Source: Diorhabda sublineata
Lineage: Eukaryota > Arthropoda > Insecta > Coleoptera > Chrysomelidae
NCBI RefSeq assembly: GCF_026230105.1
Contig: NC_079482.1
Span: forward strand, 9,548,001-9,612,000
DNA: 64,000 bases
Reading direction: 5' to 3'
The notes beneath the pieces were generated by a model, which saw only the letters and a list, made by a program, of their open reading frames with translations, was not told the origin of the DNA and did no database searches. The translations under genes and the position numbers were made by a program. Numbering within the stretch: the stretch's first letter is position 1; each line of letters starts with the position of its first letter. Below, piece after piece: positions 45,516 through 58,800 of this stretch.

Positions 45516-48500
45516 AAAAAGATTTGTAATGTGGCAGTTTTTGTGCCTACGTATTTTAAAAAATTCTCCCGAACAGAACCGTCACCCTGGTGATAGGGCG
45601 TTGTGAAGAAAAAATAATTAAGTAAAACATATATAAGTATTTAAAAGTAAGTAATCGCTTTATTGTTAATCATGTGAATCATAAATAATTATTATTATTA
45701 TCATTGTAGTGCTTTGTGGTATACGATGTTTTTTGTTTGATTACCTGGCGCATAGATAAACAAATCTGATGGTTTTCCAACACGGGAACAGGCAACATAC
45801 AATTGACCATGTGAGAAACATGGGTTTTCTAGATTAATACCACAAACACTTAATGATTGCCCCTGGGACTTGTTTATAGTCATAGCAAAAGCAAGCCGCA
45901 CTGGAAACTGTAGTCGTTTAAACTCAAATGGCACATCAGTCGGAATCATTGGGATGCGCGGTATGAGAACATCTTCTCCTTTATACTTTCCTTTGAGTAT
46001 AGTTGCTTCTATCACATTGTTTAGTAATTTTGTTATCGCTAACCGTGTACCGATGCAAAGACGCGGTTGGTTGATATTTCGCAACATTATAACCACCGAT
46101 CCGACCTTTAATTGAAGATTGTGAGGTGGCAATCCTGGCAAATACAGCGAGTTTAAAAATTCCGGTGGATAGTTGACTACATCATTTTGATTAGTAGCCG
46201 AATCAACTGATTTATATATCCTCAATTCGCCTGTAATTTGTTCTTGAATTTTGAAATTTAATTCATTTACATCTATGTTTTTTGCAGCCAGTATAGCTCG
46301 TTCGCTCAACCAATCATGGTTTCTGTAATTTTGAGAAACATCTGGAAACACCTTCTGAATAAGTTCATCTTTTGATTGAGTTAACTGACAAAAACTTTGA
46401 GGAAAGTTAATGCAGCCAGTCAACATGTCTATAGGTAATTTGCCATTACCAATGTCAATGAGTTGTTTAGAGAATATGTTTCCAGATTGGTCATTTTGCA
46501 ACTCGACACGCATATTCTTGCTTAAATGAAGTACTTTGACATGTTTCCACAAATTGGAGGACTTTAGACATGCATTGAGTTCATCAGCTGGCGTTGATCG
46601 TGGAATCACTGGCAATGTTTGACGAAAATCTCCTGCTAATAAAATCATTACACCACCAAATCGGTTATTATTACTCCGTAGATCTTTTAAGGTTCTGTCT
46701 AAAGCCTCCAAAGATTTTTTATGTGCCATCGTGCATTCATCCCAAACAATCAATTTACATTGCTGCAAAACCTTTGCCATTGCAGAGTTCTTCGAAACGT
46801 TACAGGTTGGAGTTTTATTGCTTTGCATATTTAATGGCAATTTTAGTGCTGAATGGGCTGTTCGACCACCTTCAAGCAAAGTTGCTGCGATTCCCGACGA
46901 AGCGAGTGCAAGTGCAATTTTATTTTGTGAGCGAATTGTTGCTAATATTAATGAAATCAAAAAAGTTTTTCCTGTACCACCAGGTGCATCTAAGAAGTAA
47001 ATCCCTCCAGTTTCATCATTTGTTACTTTCATAAGAGTTTCAAATACATACTTCTGTTGTTCATTTAACAGTGGAAGATTTGTTTGAATTAATTCTTTCA
47101 AAGCGTTGAGATCATACAATCTTTCTCGATGCAACTCTTGGTTAAAAGCGTCATGCATTGGACGATTGGGCGCGGTCAGGCCTAATTGAATTAATAGTTT
47201 GTTTGACATTATCAAGCACATGTCCTCAATTGAAATTAATGCTTCATTGTAAATTTCTTCACTGATTTGTATATTTGGATTTCCCATTCTATTCCGTATT
47301 TGATACAAAATATCATCACACATATAATCTTTGTACTTGATCCACAAATCAATTGGGTTTGATGGGAAGCATGTAGATATGATTATAGAAAACAATGTTC
47401 GTATTTGATGAGCGTGTGATGATATTACAGCATCATTGAGAGTTTGATCCCAATGAGCGTCATTTTCAAGTAATTGCAAACGTTGACAGGCTTCTCTGTA
47501 GGATCTACACAATTCACCATCAACAGTTCGTAACTGTTGGAATGATGTTGCGCCACGTACATTGACTAATAGCAGTCATAAATAAAAACATTCATCATTG
47601 CCTGGATGTACTGAATAAATCCGGCCAATCGCATCGGTGGAATATACATCTGTATATCCTGGAACTGGTTTTCCTTGTTTCCGTCGTATAAATCTCCTTG
47701 AGGATTGATTCCAGGTATAATATTTTGGCATTTCAGAATATAGCAATGTTTGTGCGAAATCATCGTTTTGGCATGTCTCAAAAAATTAACTACATGTTAA
47801 TGTAGTAGATGGTGGCTGAGCAGCTCTTTCTACTGCGTTCTGTGTTGTAAAATACACTCTTTGTCCATTTTCTAAATGCACAGCTAAGTGAACAACAGAA
47901 GGGTGTCTCTCATGAATAGGAAAAGAAAATATTCGCCAAACTGCTTCATTACTACTGACATAGCGGCCCATTTGGTATTGGGTAACTTCATCATTGGAAT
48001 TCTCTGCACCAATTCCAATCACAGCCATATCACTCCCTTTGGTTACATATTTGCAAATGTATTTAATCGATTTCACTGAATGGCAAGATTCAACGTTGAT
48101 GTGTGCTTTGAATGTCTTTGATAAAATGGGTGAATATGGAACAATCCAACGATTATCTATTTCAATATCTTGTTGATTTAATTTGACAATTGTTGATTTT
48201 CCATTGTCTGCTGTCGATCTGCGACGATACAATGGATAACCGTCATTACCAGTAATTGTTTCCGATATTAATGTCCGTGGATATCGTTTTGAACATTTAC
48301 CATCCATCATACACGGTGAATTTTGATTAAGAGTTCCACAGGGACCATGTATCATGTGTTTGATAACTACCTCATGTAATCCGGGATCTACTTGTACATC
48401 AGGGATTTCAGCTGATATGACTGCATCAACTTCATTTGGCCTTATCTTTTCAACCAACCAAATCAAAATGTGTGCATGTGGCAATCCTCGTTTCTGCCAC

Positions 48501-49038
48501 TCCACAGAATACATTCAGCAGCGTGTCTCACCAAACACATTATGTTTTACGATGAAATCCATTAATGATTTCAACTTTTGTCTAAAGACTCTGGCTGTAA
48601 TATCATGACGATCAATGGGTGATTGCCCAGAGAATAACTCCTGCTTGATTTCTATCCATTGCGGATTGCATGTAAATGTGATGAACAAATCTGCTGTACC
48701 ATAATGACGAACATACGACATGGCATCTTGAGCATATTCGTGCATATGCCGAGGGCTTCCGATGTATGTTGCTGGAAGAATAGTCATCCGACCGACATTC
48801 TGTGCATTTCCATCAGTATTAATCGCATCTCGAAGGTGAATATACTCTTCAGATCGGAGTTTGGTTTGATTCAACCTGATGAATGTTAATCTCTCCGTTT
48901 CAATTTTAACATACATGTCAACAACATATTTGTGATATAATCGCTGACATTTCAATATGTGATTATCTTCATTTTTCCGAATCATTAGGCGGTATGAATA
49001 ATAGTTCATTGAACTGACTTTTTTGTTGGTTTCAGAAC

Positions 49039-49140
49039 CTGTAAATAGATTTTGTTCTAATAACATTCAAATATAAAATTAAAATACATAATATAATGAC
49101 TGAAATATTATCGCCATAGCTAAACTAATATTTTAGTTAC
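49039..49140 (-). other. Intron 2 of Helitron RepHel
   Basis: 102 nt with GTAACT donor and TATTTACAG acceptor on the minus strand. Removing it joins LITG to SETNKK in frame (phase 1). Short and AT-rich, as usual for insect introns. Confidence 0.7.
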
Positions 49141-49636
49141 CTGTAATGAGATTTATCATTTTTGTTGAGAAATCGTAGCCATCTTCACCTTGCCAAAATA
49201 TAATGGGATATTGCAGTGCATCATATGAGCGGTGTGTTTCCTTTATACGTTGTAATTGATCATTCCGACGATGTAAAACAATATCACGGGATTCCAAGTT
49301 TTCTCCAACTACAACGATAGCAACTTCATCAATAGTTGGTGCATTAAAACGTCTTGTATGTTGACCTGCAGGTGTTTTATCAGCTCTGATTACAATTTTG
49401 TGATTATCGAATGGCATCAGATCCAGGGCAGTTTTAAACAATATAATCAATTGATTGTGTTGATGAAATAAAGTTTGTAATTGTTCTATAATAGACCTCT
49501 TTACTAAATTGTTATGTGCACAACGCAGATCAATTTCTTGTGGTGAATTGCCCATAAAATAAATTTGCAGGAATTTGTTGTCGCTATCGGACACTGGTAA
49601 CAGTGAACCTGCTCTGTGATATATTTGCCCTTGTAT

Positions 49637-49921
49637 CTGTAAATAAGAAAAATATTATGGTGTGGTATAAATTAATGGATTGTCAGTGACCAAACTTAAA
49701 TAATATTTGATCTTAAAAATATATATTTAGTTTTAACTAATATCTATCAAATATATAAAATATAATAAAAGTGTCACTGAAACTGAATCACCATATAATA
49801 TGATGACTAAGTGATATATTTCGTAATGATTAAGAAATTGAAGATAAGTGACACATCTTAACTTTCGTGACAGAAAATTTTGTTCGCTAAAATAATTATG
49901 AGTAACTGCTATAATACATAC
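49637..49921 (-). other. Intron 1 of Helitron RepHel
   Basis: 285 nt with GTATGT donor after FMPTFK and CTTATTTACAG acceptor before IQGQIYHRAG, phase 0. The joined peptide fits the conserved order of Helitron N-terminal domains. Confidence 0.75.
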
Positions 49922-51202
49922 CTTGAAAGTTGGCATAAAATTTTCCCGAACTACATTTGTTGCCCCAAATGAAGTCATTTGAAAGCAATTGTTATATTGT
50001 TGGATATGTGTCAAAAAGTGTATAGAATCTGTTCCTATTCCTGAAACCAATGAGTACAATGGTTCTGGTGGTGGATCCAATGGTATCAATTTCACTTTAC
50101 CATTTGCGCAACACAATCCATTGGCTTCGTTTTTGTATTTTAATGCCTTACAGTGTGAGCAAACCGAGTTCATAGAACCAATAACAACACATTGGTAGTT
50201 ACTGTAGTCAATTGACACATCGTAACTGAAAGCAGCTCGATTCAAACTTGCGCGATTATTAGTTGAATGTCGCGCTCGCGCTTCACGCGTTTGTGATATC
50301 CGAATTCTTTCACGTTCATTTCCGTCGTCACGTTCTTGTGCAGTACGATTAGATCGGTAATTAGCTTGGTTTGTAGCATTTCTGGTTCTTCTACCTAAAT
50401 TGCTTCGTCTTATAGGAGGCATATCAAATATACATTATTTTTTCACTAATCACGAACTAATCAAACACTAACTAACTAAACACTCTGCAAAAAACACGAT
50501 ATACGAATTTGTTTCGTGTATCAGTTGACAAAAGCAAACTCAGTAGATTAGGTAACAGACAACTTTTTTTTTTAATTTGATATGACTTGAAGTCAAAAAA
50601 ATAATAAAACACTGTTGCTAACGCGATTTTTGTTTGACTGATGTAATGACGTGGAAACTGCTGCATTTTATCTCGCGTGCCGAAACTAATACAAAAGAAA
50701 CGCGAGTTTCGGAACGCGACATTAAACTCCTCCAACTATGTATTCTGTGCTCCAACGCACACACACACATTGTTTTGATAGATATGATCTTTGACGTTAG
50801 GAACACACCTACATTGCTTAGACAACAGTGAGTGCTCAAATTGACTACGTTTTAGTTACAAATCATTTGTATGGGAAAAAGAAAAGAGCTATTTTTAGGG
50901 TTTTTCCAGCAATAATTCTAATTTTTCTCGCCGTAAAAACCATCCTTGAACTTCAACGAACATTTTAAAAAAAGATTTGGCCAAATTGGTCCAGGCGTTG
51001 TTGAGTTATGCACTTACCAACACATACACACATACTCAATGTATAAATAATTCAATCATGTTTAAATTACCACTTGCTTTCAACAAATCGTGTAGGTGTG
51101 CACTAAATTTAACGACTATTCATTTCGTTATAACGGTCCTAATGGCTCGATCGGGTCCAAACGCGAATGACGAACATTCGTACGATCGAAAGTTATGTAC
51201 AC

Positions 51203-52882
51203 CAAGGGTCTCCAAACTACAGCCCGAGGACCACATCCGGCCCGCGGAGAGCTAGCATACTTGAAAACTCCTTTTAGAGATCATATTTTTCATAGCAAAT
51301 TAAATTTAGTTTACTGAATTTTATGTTGAATAATTATTAATATGACATCTACATTGATATGGTCATAGGCTAACTACTCATAACATTGTTGTCGGCTTAT
51401 TGTTATTGTTTTTGTGATAAGTTGGATAAAGAACACAGAAGTGTAATGAGTAAAGACATGTATAATATGCAGAAAATTTAACTTCAGTATATAGTAACTA
51501 ACAAATTATTGAAATGAATTCAACTAAAATTTTATACATTTTAAATAAAAACATAACTTATAACTAGCATAATATGAAATACTAATGAGATTTATGTAAT
51601 TGAGATTTACCACTGACAATAGTTTGTAGTTGTGGACTAATTTTAATTGTACCAATTATTAAAAGAAATTTAATATGCTCATCAGTTAATTTAGATCTGT
51701 AAACATTTTTTGTGTACTTCATTTTGGGGAAGGTCTTCTCACACAAATAAGTAGTACCAAAAACAGAAAACAGCCCACGAGCAAATTCATGCAAATTATC
51801 AATTGGTGTCAGTGGAAGACTCTTATAAAATTCCAACAAAGATAAGTTTTGATATTTGTTCTTAATTATATCACTGCACTGTAGATCAATCATTTCCATT
51901 TGAAGTTCCGGGGCTAGGGTTTCAATGTCAGTATCAAAAGGATTCTGGAAAATCTTAATTTGATTCGCAATGGCATCAAAGTCCGAGAAACGAGTATCAA
52001 AACTTATTTTCAAAGCACTCAAAGTTTCGATTGCAAAATCGATAGAAAACTCAGTCTCAGTGGTGTGGCTGAATATTTCAGATGTTTTAAAATGTGAAAA
52101 ACATTTACTTCGTAGTTGTGATTTTAACAGTATCAATTTCTTTCGAAATGATTTGATATTAGTATATAAATCGGGAAGATTTATGGCTGGTTTTTACCTT
52201 GCAATCTCAAATTCAGTTCGTTCACATGTTTTGTCAAATCAACATAGAATGCTAACTCCCACAGCCATGCGTTGTTTTGTAATTCAGTGAGATGGCGATG
52301 CTTTTCATTCAAAAAAATTTCGATCACTGCTTGAAGTTCAAAAATGCGCTGAAGGACTTTCCCACAACTAAGCCAACGTACAGCAGTATGATAAGGTATC
52401 ACACACACAGTGTCATACTGTAATAATAGTGAGAAAAAATTCGAATATAATAGTGGTTGCGCCACTAGCCTTCTTATATGTTCCAATTACTGTCATCTAG
52501 AAGTGAGTGGAAGACACCAAAACTTTCTCGAACCAACGAGATTATTCCGTACGTGCTATTAGCGCCATCTGTTAGCGATAGAAGGTACTACCTATTTCCG
52601 CTTGTGTTCACCAGATGTCATGTCACGTTACTCCTCATGGCTCACACTCTACGACTAATCTAGAAATTACAGATAATGACAGGAAAATTAGTAATATGCA
52701 GTGTAGCCGTTTTGCGGACTTTAGTCCGATTTGCAGCCTTTTTTAAACGTTGTGTACTTTTTCGGACTTTTTTTCTCATCAGTGGACTATTTCACTTTTT
52801 ACCACCGGCAACAATGATAATATGGTTTTGGCCCTCGGAGTAATCAATATGGCTCTAAGGCTGGAAAGTTTGGAAACCCTTG
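51203..52882 (-). mobile_element. hAT DNA transposon, internally deleted
   Basis: Left terminus CAAGGGTCTCCAAACT (51203-51218) and right terminus, reverse-complemented, CAAGGGTTTCCAAACT (52882-52867) match at 15 of 16 positions. GC-rich CCGGCCCGCGGAG follows the left end. The flanking 8-mers ATGTACAC and AAATCCAC agree at 5 of 8 positions, fitting a diverged 8-bp hAT duplication. At 1680 bp it is shorter than autonomous relatives; the transposase N-terminus (BED finger) is missing. It sits about 150 bp beyond the estimated Helitron 5' end. Confidence 0.8.
51582..52486 (-). pseudogene. hAT transposase C-terminal half, frameshifted
   Basis: The first piece (52486-52181) reads PYHTAVRWLSCGKVLQRIFEL, followed by FLNEKHRHLTELQNNAWLWELAFYVDLTKHVNELN. 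The second (52136-51582) reads ELQMEMIDLQCSDIIKNKY, then LLEFYKSLP and GTTYLCEKTFPKMK, and ends near DEHIKFLLIIGT. These are the central insertion and C-terminal dimerisation region of hAT transposases of the type domesticated in vertebrates as GTF2IRD2/SCAND3-like proteins. One frameshift near 52180 separates the pieces. The N-terminal DNA-binding part and first catalytic Asp are absent. Confidence 0.8.
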
Positions 52883-52889
52883 AAATCCA

Positions 52890-55800
52890 CGATGCAAAGA
52901 ACTATTAAGAAGTCAACAAGCCACCACGACCGTTAAAATTTTCGTTTCATTAACGTGGAATGGCCTTGAGGGATGTAGCCTAGAGTTCATTACACTAATA
53001 GCGAAGTTGATAGAGGATAAGCGAATAAGACAAACTTCTTGCAAATTCGACTCGCGCTATTTCCGATGGTTATCGGTTTCATGTGAAAAAAAATTCGAAT
53101 ATAAAGGTTTGGGGTTATATGTTTAAAAGCAGACGATTGAAATCAAACAACGATAATCGATAAGAATTTTCATATTAAAGAAATAATGTGCACATCGATT
53201 GTCAATGTTGTCAGTTACGCGTCATCCGAGAGATTGTGTTTTTCTTTCTACGCGAGTAGAGAGAAGAATCTAAGTGAGACGAAATGCTTCGAACTACAAT
53301 TAACTTCGTTCTGCTCACAAAACAGTGGTATGAAGTACTTTCCATGCTTTCCTTTTCTTTTGTATTAAGGCAAGACTTCAGTACTCACAAAATATATTTT
53401 CAGGAATAGGCAACCAATGTACACACACTCACACACGTGCGTGTGAGAAATCCCGTCCCTTTAAGCATCCACCCCCAGATAAATCCGTGGATGGATGGGA
53501 GGAAGAACATTCCACCCTCCCTGTCATTTTGACAGATACTCATTTGCGTCATAGTTTGACATGTAGCCTCCTTCCTCTTCCCTGAGATCTATTGGAGATT
53601 CTGGGAAGTCTTATCTTTTTGTTAAGAGCTGGGCTATACGCTCTTGTCTTCTTAGTCTGGACGTCTAAAATGTCTGGGTGTGTTTATTGCTGCCTCGGGT
53701 GAATCCTTTTCAGTCTTCTTCGGCTAGAAAATATCTAATCCAAGTAGTCCTTCGCCTTCTTTATAGCTGCCCCTGATGTATAACTTCATAAGCAAGTGCC
53801 AAGTTTCATTTTTATTTCTCTAAATCTTTCCAGACATGGCCACCACGTTCCCCTAAATACAAAGGATTCATTTTTTCTGGAGATATCTTAAAAGCTTGGT
53901 ATATGCAACACCGGTAAACACAAAGAACGAAATGAGGCAGAATCTTTGAATGCTCTTCCAAGTTCGAATATCCTCCGTTAACTCCGAAAATGTGTAGAAT
54001 TGTGAGGTGCCCACTTCGAACAATTATTATAGTTTTTTATTCGATATGTTGTAAGTTAACCAACCAATTATTTGACATTTCAATTTTTTCTTCATGTAAA
54101 TGACACTATATTCGACAGTATGCAGTTCAATTGAATGTTTGATTGTGTCTCGATACCTCGTCTAAGTATTTTCAAACAATAATTACGATTTATGATAATT
54201 TTCTTCAGAATGTCTCTATACGGCGAACGGTTTCCTTGGAATGTAAAACTATCTAAAAATTTACAAATCTCCTAAACCATAAATTTTATCAAGTTGAGCA
54301 TAGACTACCTTTTTGTTGAAAACTCTTTTCTGCTATCATTATCATTAGAAACTTTCCTGTGAAAGTTACGGATTGTTAACCATTGGGCATGAGCCGCCCC
54401 TGGCCGTCAGATAGTAGTGTAGAATTATTAATTCCGTTAAACACTACATGAGTATACGTAATTATCTATTAGAAATTCATGTTTCATTCAATTCATGTGT
54501 AATTAAGAAAATATACTTAACATAAGTTCTGATTTCGCAAATTTGAAGGCCGTTAATTCAGAAACGAGAAATCGTGTGAGAAATTTTTTCTACGTCACAG
54601 CATTATTTTCACGTAATCTACTCAATTTACTCACTTTCTTGCTTCAAGTCGCGGAACACCCTATATAAAATACATACACAGAAAATATCCAGAGAATTTA
54701 TTTTATTGTCTACGCAGTGAGTGAAATATGATGTAACAAAAAACGAAATTGCTATAAAAATAATATTATTCATAAATGAATAAAATACTCTTCGAAGATT
54801 GTATTTTCTATAATTCCATTCCGGAATGGAGTAGTTCATAAATAAGGGAAAAACCTCAATTATGAAGTGATTATGATCATTGATTTTCTCAAAGCATTTT
54901 ATGAATAAGTGAATATTTTTTCCACACAACCTTGGACACACAACATTTATATAACGGATCAGTACTTTTGATACGAGTTTTTTTCTACAGTCGTTAATAT
55001 ATTGAGGAAATGTATATGGTTAAAAACAAGCATAAATTTGTCAGTAAACAATAATTCACAAGCTTTCATTTGTCAAACGTTATGATAAAGTTGATATGAA
55101 TATTAAAATAAGGAAATTTCCATTTAAATTGTTCTCGCGATATTCGAGACGCTACGAATTAATTTGAATAAAGTTAGTGAGATGGTTTGCTACATCCTTT
55201 GTCAAAACAATTCACTTTTCTCGTATTCTTTTGGGTAAGAATGAAAGTAATAAATAGGATCTTTCTACTACAATACATCTATATATTCAAAGTGGGCCAT
55301 AGAAAACAATGCACCTCAATATTTGAAAGTGCTTAATAGATTTTTAGTAAATTCTGAAACATATCGATTTTTTAGGGAGATTGACAGACATCTGTCAATT
55401 GTCTATCTTTTACTTTCAAATAGAGATTATACCATGTGTGTTAAATCATTAAAAAAACATTCATATGCAAAATGCATGCAATCTATGAAATGATCTGTCT
55501 AAAGTGCAAATTTAAAGAAAATTGAAACAGATTTTCCAAAACAGTCTGACGAGTAATTGTAATGCAGTACGGTACGTAAAAAATCAGAGTCTTTGGCTAG
55601 TTTGTAGGAACGAATACAATATGTTGAAAAATTATTACTCCTGTCTCCTCAGTACCAAAGTTATTTCCATTCTACAGAAACCTGTCTCCCTCATATAAAA
55701 AATTGACATGATTCAGTAATTCCTTAAAATCTGATAAATTTTGTCAAATATTGGCGGCGACTTTTTGATGTTGTTCACTCTTTATAACTGATTTACGTTT

Positions 55801-58800
55801 GATCAATAATAATTCTACTGTTTTGCTTCGCCACCTTAAATAACCTCTATGTATGAAGCTGTTTGAACTTCTGTTCAGTCATTCATATTTCCCATAATGT
55901 GAAAATGGTTTTGATGTATTGACTAATGGTATAGTAAGATCAATTGCAATTCCACTAAAACATGTTCAACAGAACAGCAGTCGCTTTTTCGGTTGCTGTG
56001 CTGCGTCATTATAATAACGATTTAGTTAGAGTAGAAGTTAATTCGTCTAATTATATTATTAACCTCTTGTTTATCTAATTGTTTGTAGATAATTAACCTT
56101 TGAATCAAAGTTGAAGTGAACATTTTTACCCCTTTTACATTTAATTAGAGCTGAAGCTCATCATTATAGTTACATTAATATTTTAAACCTAGTTCAGTTT
56201 TTCATAAAACAGACGCCAACGTCGAGCCAAGGGAAGTAGATTGATTATCATAAAAACGAGAAACTTTTACAACATTGCAACTAGATGTAGCATTCCGTAC
56301 AGTTTATAGACCTTTTTGGACTATTTTCTAGCAGGCGTTTCTAATGTTTTTTATATATAACAAGCTATTTCATCAAGTGTGATTTATGTAAGAAATGGAA
56401 AACTTCACGCTGCCATATAAATTGGATTGCAAATATCCGAATAAGAAGAGGAAATAGCTGGTTGTAATTTTTTAATATGTTTCTTATCTTTCCTACTACA
56501 TTGTTCTAAACGAAATGCAAAAAACGTCTATTTACAATTTTATAAATATATTATAGAAACAATAACTCTTATCCTTATATTTGGAGTCTCATGCTTCCCT
56601 CATTGTTTTGACATTTTTGTAATAAAATAATAACACCATTAATGGTAAATATGTTCATGTTTATCTTTTGTTTTAACTGATAAATTTTGTTGGCGAATTC
56701 CCAATGTTCGACGGCTTTTACTTATGTGTTCACTTGTGTTTAGTTGAAATGAAAAAAATATCTTGAAAATATAAAAGTTAGAAACGAGTGATTTGGTGTT
56801 GAGAATGTGCGTTGTTCTTTCCACTTCTAGCTTTTAAGCCTTACGTTATTCAGATTTGTTGAGGTAGAAAAATTGTCCATTATTAGTCACGTAAAAAATA
56901 CTCAGCTTTCTTGATTAGAACCATATCTCGATACATTAATTAATTTTGTGCTGCCAAAATAAAATTCGTTATGTCATCTTTCGGACGAAAAGGTTCTTTA
57001 TTTAGTCCCTAAGAAGAATTTCTTTTTTCAAAAAGACAACAAAATTGAAATAATTAGAAATACTACTACTTTCATAACTAAATGTTTTGCATGGGTTTAA
57101 TTTTTTTTACTCTTTCGCCCCGTAATCGAATTTCAGGAAGAGTACTACTAGTGATTAGTGCAGAGTAAATGCAAGACCAGATAAGTCTTGGTTTTGTATA
57201 TGTATTTGATCTTGGTTTTGCAGTGAAAGTGATCGGGGTCGTGTCGGGTTCAGTCTTCTCTTGATATTGGATTTTAATGGAAGGGAATTTTTTTATGGAA
57301 ATTTTTGAAATAGACAATTTTTCAAGTAATTCAAAGTGAATGGAGGATTAAAAAATAGTCTCGCTTATCCTTAAGTACAAACACTAAATACAATAGATTA
57401 TAAATTGACGTTTGTCTCTTTTGTTTGACAGAAGTATAAATTCATTAGTTTTAAAAGCTACTGTTTCTGAAAGTAAAATCAAGTATTGGTATCTTGGTGG
57501 CCATTTAGTTGCACCACGTTGGCTAATTCAGTCTGCATCGCCATCTCGAAACTACATGTATTTCATCAGAAACCGAACAACTAGAGAAGGTACTTATTCA
57601 AGTCTTGAGAGGTTAAAGTAGAGGTGAGATATGAGCTTTTCCTTAAAAAAATATGGACTCAATATTCGTTTGTTCATAATAATTATTCATAAAATTGTTA
57701 TTTGAGTGTATATTCAGTAGAAACTCATCATTCTCATCACATCGTCCTACCAATTTCTCACAAAACTGCATACGCCTGTCGTAGCCCTCTTCGACTAGAT
57801 ATACTTGATGCGTGGTATTTATCTACGCCCATTCTTACAGACCTCGGAGATAACAGAAAGATACTAATATCAAGATATTGGCAAAGTGATAAAGTGAGAG
57901 GCATGAAATACACCTATTTAGTTTTGCTTTTTGCGAGGTTACCATTTAATTTTTTCGATCTTTGATGAGGAGTCTCAAAATTGCTTATTATTTGTATATT
58001 GAGCAGCTGTACAGAATTTTTAAAGAGTTTGGTTGATTTTAATAACTCTGAGAATAAAAATAACCATCAAATAGTCTTCCTGAGCTATTGGATAAGTCAA
58101 AGTTTTAATACAGACAGATATTGCAAATCAAATAAATATATCCTAAATTGTCATTTGTGCAGAATCCTGAAAAAATGAGTTTTTAATGATAGAGATGTTA
58201 CTGTATCTCAACAATACGGAAATGAATCCGTGATGATAAAGATCCAAACGATTTTTAAGAAGAGTAGTTTTGATATCTGTGCATCAGCTGCCTGTTCAAG
58301 TATGGAAAGGAATTTGTTTCAGTGGAAGTAATTGTTGTTGTTGATGATTGTATTGGATGGAAACATTGCAGGACATTAAAGTGAGATCACATCGAGCTGC
58401 GTGGAAGATATAGAATATCAAGTTTTTCGTCATCTACCGTTTAGTGCCAGGTTACCTAAACTGCTAGTGTGATATGTGCACATATGAATCTGTTGTTTGA
58501 ACAATTTTTTTATTTTATTGTTCTATATTGGCATTTTATTCAAGTCTTGTTATCCTAATACAGGAAAAAAAGTTTTTATGATTTGTGTTTGTCATTTAAC
58601 TGTTAACAAAGAAACGATGAAATTTTTCATACTAGATTTTAAAATGGAATCTAATTAATAGCCATACTTTTTGAGAATAGCATAACAGTGATTTCTTTCT
58701 GGGATATTATTTAAAAAGGTGGGAGAAGGTAGAAATTGAGAAAAATAGATGGTAGAGTTCAGAAACAAAGAGTAATGAAGTAATAAAACTTATGAGAAAA

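Larger units (their letters stand above)
45701..50422 (-). pseudogene. RepHel: Helitron Rep nuclease-helicase, 3 exons, 3 premature stops
   Basis: The protein nicks and unwinds DNA for rolling-circle transposition. Exon 1 is 50422-49922 (start MPPIRRSNLG), exon 2 49636-49141, exon 3 49038-45701, totalling about 1444 codons, a normal Helitron length. Intron 1 (49921-49637) is GTATGT...TTTACAG in phase 0; intron 2 (49140-49039) is GTAACT...TTTACAG in phase 1; both joins keep the frame. The Rep HUH motif is LPHAHILIW at about 48478, and the tyrosine motif YICKYVTKG (two Tyr) is at about 48061-48049. The Pif1-like helicase has Walker A DAPGGTGKT at about 46990-46964, then VWDECTMAH. Exon 3 stays in one frame, broken only by TGA 48517-48515, TAA 47788-47786 and TGA 47578-47576. 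This suggests a recently silenced copy. Confidence 0.85.
45487..51050 (-). mobile_element. Near-complete autonomous Helitron
   Basis: The 3' terminus on the minus strand is CTAG (45490-45487), preceded 11 nt upstream by the hairpin GACAGGACGAAGTCTGTC (45515-45498). This is the standard Helitron end, followed by a host T. The RepHel gene fills 50422-45701. Upstream, a region near 51010-50890 (CAACAACGCCTGGACCAATT, then GGATGGTTTTTACGG) resembles the conserved left part of insect Helitrons. The 5' TC end was not located exactly; about 51050 is an estimate. Confidence 0.8.

Noticed and set aside
45421..45606. Plus-strand frame with an Ile-Tyr repeat
   Set aside because: It is a translation of the (TA)n tract and the Helitron 3' end.
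46594..47034. 146-codon plus-strand frame opposite the Helitron helicase
   Set aside because: Antisense shadow of the helicase Walker A region; no independent motif.
50618..50839. Minus-strand 73-codon frame upstream of RepHel exon 1
   Set aside because: Lies in the probable Helitron 5' untranslated region and has no motif or link to the RepHel frame.
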